Source of the DNA: Lachnospiraceae bacterium UBA3386
GTDB taxonomy: Bacteria; Bacillota; Clostridia; Lachnospirales; Lachnospiraceae
NCBI GenBank assembly: GCA_002358875.1
Contig: DEPS01000201.1
Span: 2,085-35,565, forward strand
DNA: 33,481 nt
Direction of reading: 5' to 3'
Shown here: positions 32,401-33,481 of the stretch, piece after piece
Layout of the letters: each line of letters begins with the position of its first letter
How positions within the stretch are numbered: the first letter of the stretch is position 1
Translations under genes and position numbers: made by a program
The notes under the pieces: model-generated
Databases searched by the model: none
Told to the model about the DNA's origin: nothing
The model's input: the letters and a program-made list of their open reading frames with translations, nothing else

Positions 32401-33481
32401 GCCGCCGTCCGCAGCGATTCCGGACAGGATCTCATTGACCATGTAATCGATCGTGAAATAGCCGTTTACTTCCTGTCCCTTCGAAGACAGGGCTCCCTCC
32501 GCGTCAAATACATCGCTGTTCTTTTCAACAGTATAGGGGACGAACCTGAATACGAGCTCCTGCCCGGAAAGCCGTCCTTCTGCATCCTGGACATTTTCAA
32601 TGTTTACGATCGCGGAGATAAATTCCGTCTGCCCGGATCTCTGCTCGTCCGGACGGCGCGTTCCTTCAACAGCCTCGGCGCCAAGAAGCGATGCTTTTTC
32701 AGTTTCGTCCTCTGTGCCGGACGCGATCCCGTTTTCGAAATGGTTGATCCTGTCCACCCTGCTGCCGCTCAGCCAGAGCTGCTCAGGAAGCATATACCTG
32801 GCCCGGGAATCTGTTCCATTAAGAAGACCTCCAGGAAGCTGATATGCCAGATAGACGCGTATCTTATCGGAAGGCATCAGCACAGTATCATTTTCGACAG
32901 GCTTCCATTCGTCTTCCCCGTCGTTCCCTGCTGTGCGGCTGTAGTAGACAGCCGTTGCGCCGGTCAGGTAATCCGCAAGCGAAACAGAACCCTGTGAAGG
33001 ATCCTCTGCCTGCGCCTGCTGTCCTTCAGCACCGGATTCCTGAATGGTGCTTCCGTCTTCCGCACCCTGTTCGGGCACTTCATTTTCACCTTCTGTATTC
33101 TCAGAGGCCGCACCGTCTTTCGATGCATCTGTGCCGGCAGCCTGCCCGCCGTCAGAAGATTCATCATCTAAATATACTATGGAGTTTTCAGGCTCAGACG
33201 ACTGGTCTTCAGAAGGTTCCCCGGAATCAGCGGGAGCCGCATCTACAGCAGACTGGTCTGTGTCTTCTACAGGCTGACCTGAAGCTTCGTCCCCGGAAGC
33301 CTGACTGTCGCCATCTTCCTGGACGCCGTTTTCTGCAGGCGCATCGACCGGACCGGTCAAAGATTCTCCTGTTTCCTCCTGCCCGGATACAGATCCGTCC
33401 CTTACATCGCCGGAAGCAGCGGCAGCGCCGTCAGATACATCCTGCACACCGTCATTCTCAGCAGCCGAAATATCCTCCTGC
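26497..33481 (-). CDS. Giant LPXTG surface adhesin 3 with von Willebrand A domain (N-terminus beyond the window)
   Basis: At least 2327 aa; the frame is open to the window edge with no stop, so the GTG at 33447 is not the true start and the export segment lies outside. Visible order: acidic spacer, shared head block (about 32,990-32,440, SLADYLTGATAVYYSR), six 12-residue repeats (32,263-32,048), blocks two and three shared with adhesin 1 (GTFPAGTTMTVKAV near 31,720; NGKTYEFSLPGGGY near 31,010), then unrelated sequence. A vWA domain spans about 29,455-28,900 with a complete MIDAS: DTSSS (about 29,400-29,420), Thr in KGTNW (near 29,150) and Asp in MTDGAPS (near 29,055). Cna-B-type domains follow (ITLEKVWN near 28,060; INIKKELD near 27,600), a SpaA domain (LTLKKVGTD near 27,020), then LPHTG, a hydrophobic stretch and a KRQR tail. 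MIDAS vWA domains in Gram-positive tip adhesins bind host matrix through a metal ion; the ligand here is unknown. Confidence 0.9.
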   Translation of the reverse strand, partial: QEDISAAENDGVQDVSDGAAAASGDVRDGSVSGQEETGESLTGPVDAPAENGVQEDGDSQASGDEASGQPVEDTDQSAVDAAPADSGEPSEDQSSEPENSIVYLDDESSDGGQAAGTDASKDGAASENTEGENEVPEQGAEDGSTIQESGAEGQQAQAEDPSQGSVSLADYLTGATAVYYSRTAGNDGEDEWKPVENDTVLMPSDKIRVYLAYQLPGGLLNGTDSRARYMLPEQLWLSGSRVDRINHFENGIASGTEDETEKASLLGAEAVEGTRRPDEQRSGQTEFISAIVNIENVQDAEGRLSGQELVFRFVPYTVEKNSDVFDAEGALSSKGQEVNGYFTIDYMVNEILSGIAADGGASSDQAAEQVREAVIVFASVNTESGQREISAKLKISETAAEADPEEQDSKTAEEDPESAEGENAQADPESEEGENAQTDPESEEGEEAQTDSESEEGEGVQTDPESAEGETAQKDPESADEETEDKDADEENEGGEITADASDGSDSAAEAAGGLSDQLPDMPAQNFEQTIRVKTGGTGSGNAVSDFFKNLFGFFTGNGGADSDDAGEALSSEADLTVHVDADEGTFPAGTTMTVKAVSGRELNAVSEAISDTVDSETCGFQAVDITFRDAQGEEIEPKKPVRVTFSTDLINEAAQNDKIGQPVIVHVQDDGSAQALSSNAAAEGPARAAEERIAAGTGATVGLEQGSVTFEAGETAESEQTGNNIGEGGTADPDQNGNGSQDGSAVESGQNDDHNGSDVSDDSRQSGDVVEESEPEDKAETQTNEEEEADGITVDADSFSIYAIVYTVDFYWEVNGKTYEFSLPGGGYVPFKTLMEILGVADGNPKVQAADADDAEADEDQTQAALMLTGIEASEKTKELVRYVTNVTFSSPELMWVGKAGEDTTVGALKEANSLEVQYSADLTEEQISQINAQAVKAGEWILISLQPFESEETLTVTMSTGEAFTVRVTDAAYTVTQVTTDFNGKTGALVNLNSVNNKPINNALQDTQTEEHKSQGRLDAVSISLNSGVLTSSVPLTEWTFEKVKGPGTDNQYYISPSEDQYLNINIEGNSGSISVSSTKQPLFVEQKNDGRIRIKRSSNDDYTVNNENNKTENGYQAYYSTWDDNPGEWFTFYDLEEYRQSLPVRLHFVKDDGNGTPISVTYADGTAVEGSDTDDGAVIYLDKLTIKDNGIIDLDQFLVDGYTLSNTHKSTWQDLSKTSGWNYQTDPPHTIIGNSLKWNNGVLKYQAFYTNSDKAGSDWFQAGTKPNQWHKESNDHGVANDNVFDYYLVYSPVKGTTSTGGGQSTATPELGTIGKSKVLTSNYDGTYNLELGVSTQADWFNEEKNLNVILVVDTSSSMQRYYYNENDAPKLKDDPDSRYYLTTHAVNDFITELDKNNTNTRPKAVEYSLIYFNENANLSVDWTENGDIIKNAVSSLPVAKGTNWAHGLRLAKEQYEKKKNEADLTVVVFMTDGAPSQYWANVLRGGNDSNTQLFVAGEGCYLGARDEARALVNEGAVLYGLFSYGPDQDFQNNYIGSLVNYAYNNGEAEKTYKMEAQKDKTALAKNLEKVLKFISNEVGFSDVQIHDGITELTTVTFEDVEPESFTYTITYKDYDQANSSFTEKTAAVMVRKETINGKEEDIIDIPAITYHILKNGNVQEIVTQAVSIKGAVFNKNSSEKYVEWKFIKDDGTPYLTEQGWTYKVKFKIWPSQPTYDLLAALNNGILSWGDDYTYTDESGSHTISANDYMAQIINNHPLYILRTNTDAYVTYKETTAKTEGNETTYVTGEELTVPLPEVGGMPLDNTQITLEKVWNTTLAHDDYDKISSVDFYIMQDNVNAVGFNKDNSSTYYKKVTLYKDNDWKATVSIAPGIYDQDGKLKTTGHDYSVLEPEIDGHYELEAVPIHPMLDGRTHDNDAQIRDMVDIYDPNNLSVFKTGEDGNCVYSVANTLKAGINIKKELDVTDEQRGYLNTNEYFTIKVELKDQEGHPVYSTTDGGGAVGYRISAPPEVPTGAEVLPTGATGNDVTSYTINGVTYTYYENKDENGVVTSTGFNARGLINEDGTISLKIRECDTIRIVNVPMGTRYTVEEIVDSSSNFVFKEVRWEVKKENIIFEGKTNTFNDPKITETIVPDAENNVVFKNMPQVTLRDLTLKKVGTDLSGSGLPGAVFQLKVENGAGADQPVTAVTGYNVIKIDGQSLNTATIGGIERESVFMTTGGVQTIQNLPPGRYKLVELQAPDGYIITLNEVEFTVTREGVSKWTESNSITYTATPAEGNAQLTISNTPGAVLPHTGGPGTRIFMVLGGMLIGLAGLLFVKRQRLI
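32048..32263 (-). repeat. 36-bp minisatellite in adhesin 3 (6 units)
   Basis: Units start at 32048, 32084, 32120, 32156, 32192 and 32228, exactly 36 bp apart, each beginning GACTCAGRGTCT on the plus strand. They encode 12-residue repeats of the form AQTDPESEEGEN. Confidence 0.95.

Noticed and set aside
33445..33447. GTG at 33447 as start of adhesin 3
   Set aside because: The frame stays open to the edge of the window and the export segment seen in both paralogues is missing, so the gene continues beyond the window.
9585..33481. Classical sortase-assembled pilus operon
   Set aside because: No sortase gene in the window, no clear pilin WxxxVxVYPK motif (the YPK in adhesin 2 lacks that context), and the proteins are far larger than usual pilins.

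Overview
The window looks like a Gram-positive Firmicutes chromosome, most likely a gut-type Lachnospiraceae (Clostridia). The reasons are LPXTG-type wall-sorting tails, SpaA/Cna-B prealbumin-like surface domains, bacterial Ig-like group 2 (Big_2) and fibronectin type III modules, strong purine-rich Shine-Dalgarno sites, and a tyrosine recombinase of the kind that family carries. This placement is inference from protein style; there is no rRNA or other taxonomic marker. Almost everything is on the minus strand; only the recombinase is on the plus strand.

Left part (1-5.6 kb): a complete tyrosine recombinase (+) converges on a secreted lysozyme-like wall hydrolase (-) across a bidirectional terminator. 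The hydrolase has a near-consensus promoter and a 150-nt leader with a long hairpin. Upstream of it lies a fused HD-phosphohydrolase/MazG protein, which may carry out two consecutive steps of nucleotide breakdown.

Right part (5.6-33.5 kb): one secreted transglutaminase-like multidomain protein (1284 aa) and three giant wall-anchored modular adhesins. Adhesin 1 (2976 aa, LPETG) has a fibro-slime/PA14-like domain. Adhesin 2 (2494 aa, LPATG) has a repeated stalk and a Cna-B region. Adhesin 3 (at least 2327 aa, LPHTG, cut by the right edge) has a von Willebrand A domain with an intact MIDAS. Adhesin 2 and adhesin 1 are 11 nt apart and probably co-transcribed. All three share an N-terminal head block, then diverge into different middle domains, then return to SpaA/Cna-B and LPXTG ends: a family built by duplication and module swapping.

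The most striking pattern is that four different secreted proteins (hydrolase, transglutaminase-like protein, adhesins 1 and 3) carry acidic minisatellites with exactly the same 36-bp (12-residue) period, although the repeat sequences differ. Adhesin 2 has a 30-bp equivalent. All are multiples of three, so copy-number change would alter stalk length without a frameshift. Taken together the locus looks like a surface-display region whose members can vary in reach, domain content and perhaps cross-linking. No sortase, tRNA, rRNA, CRISPR array or insertion sequence was found in the window.
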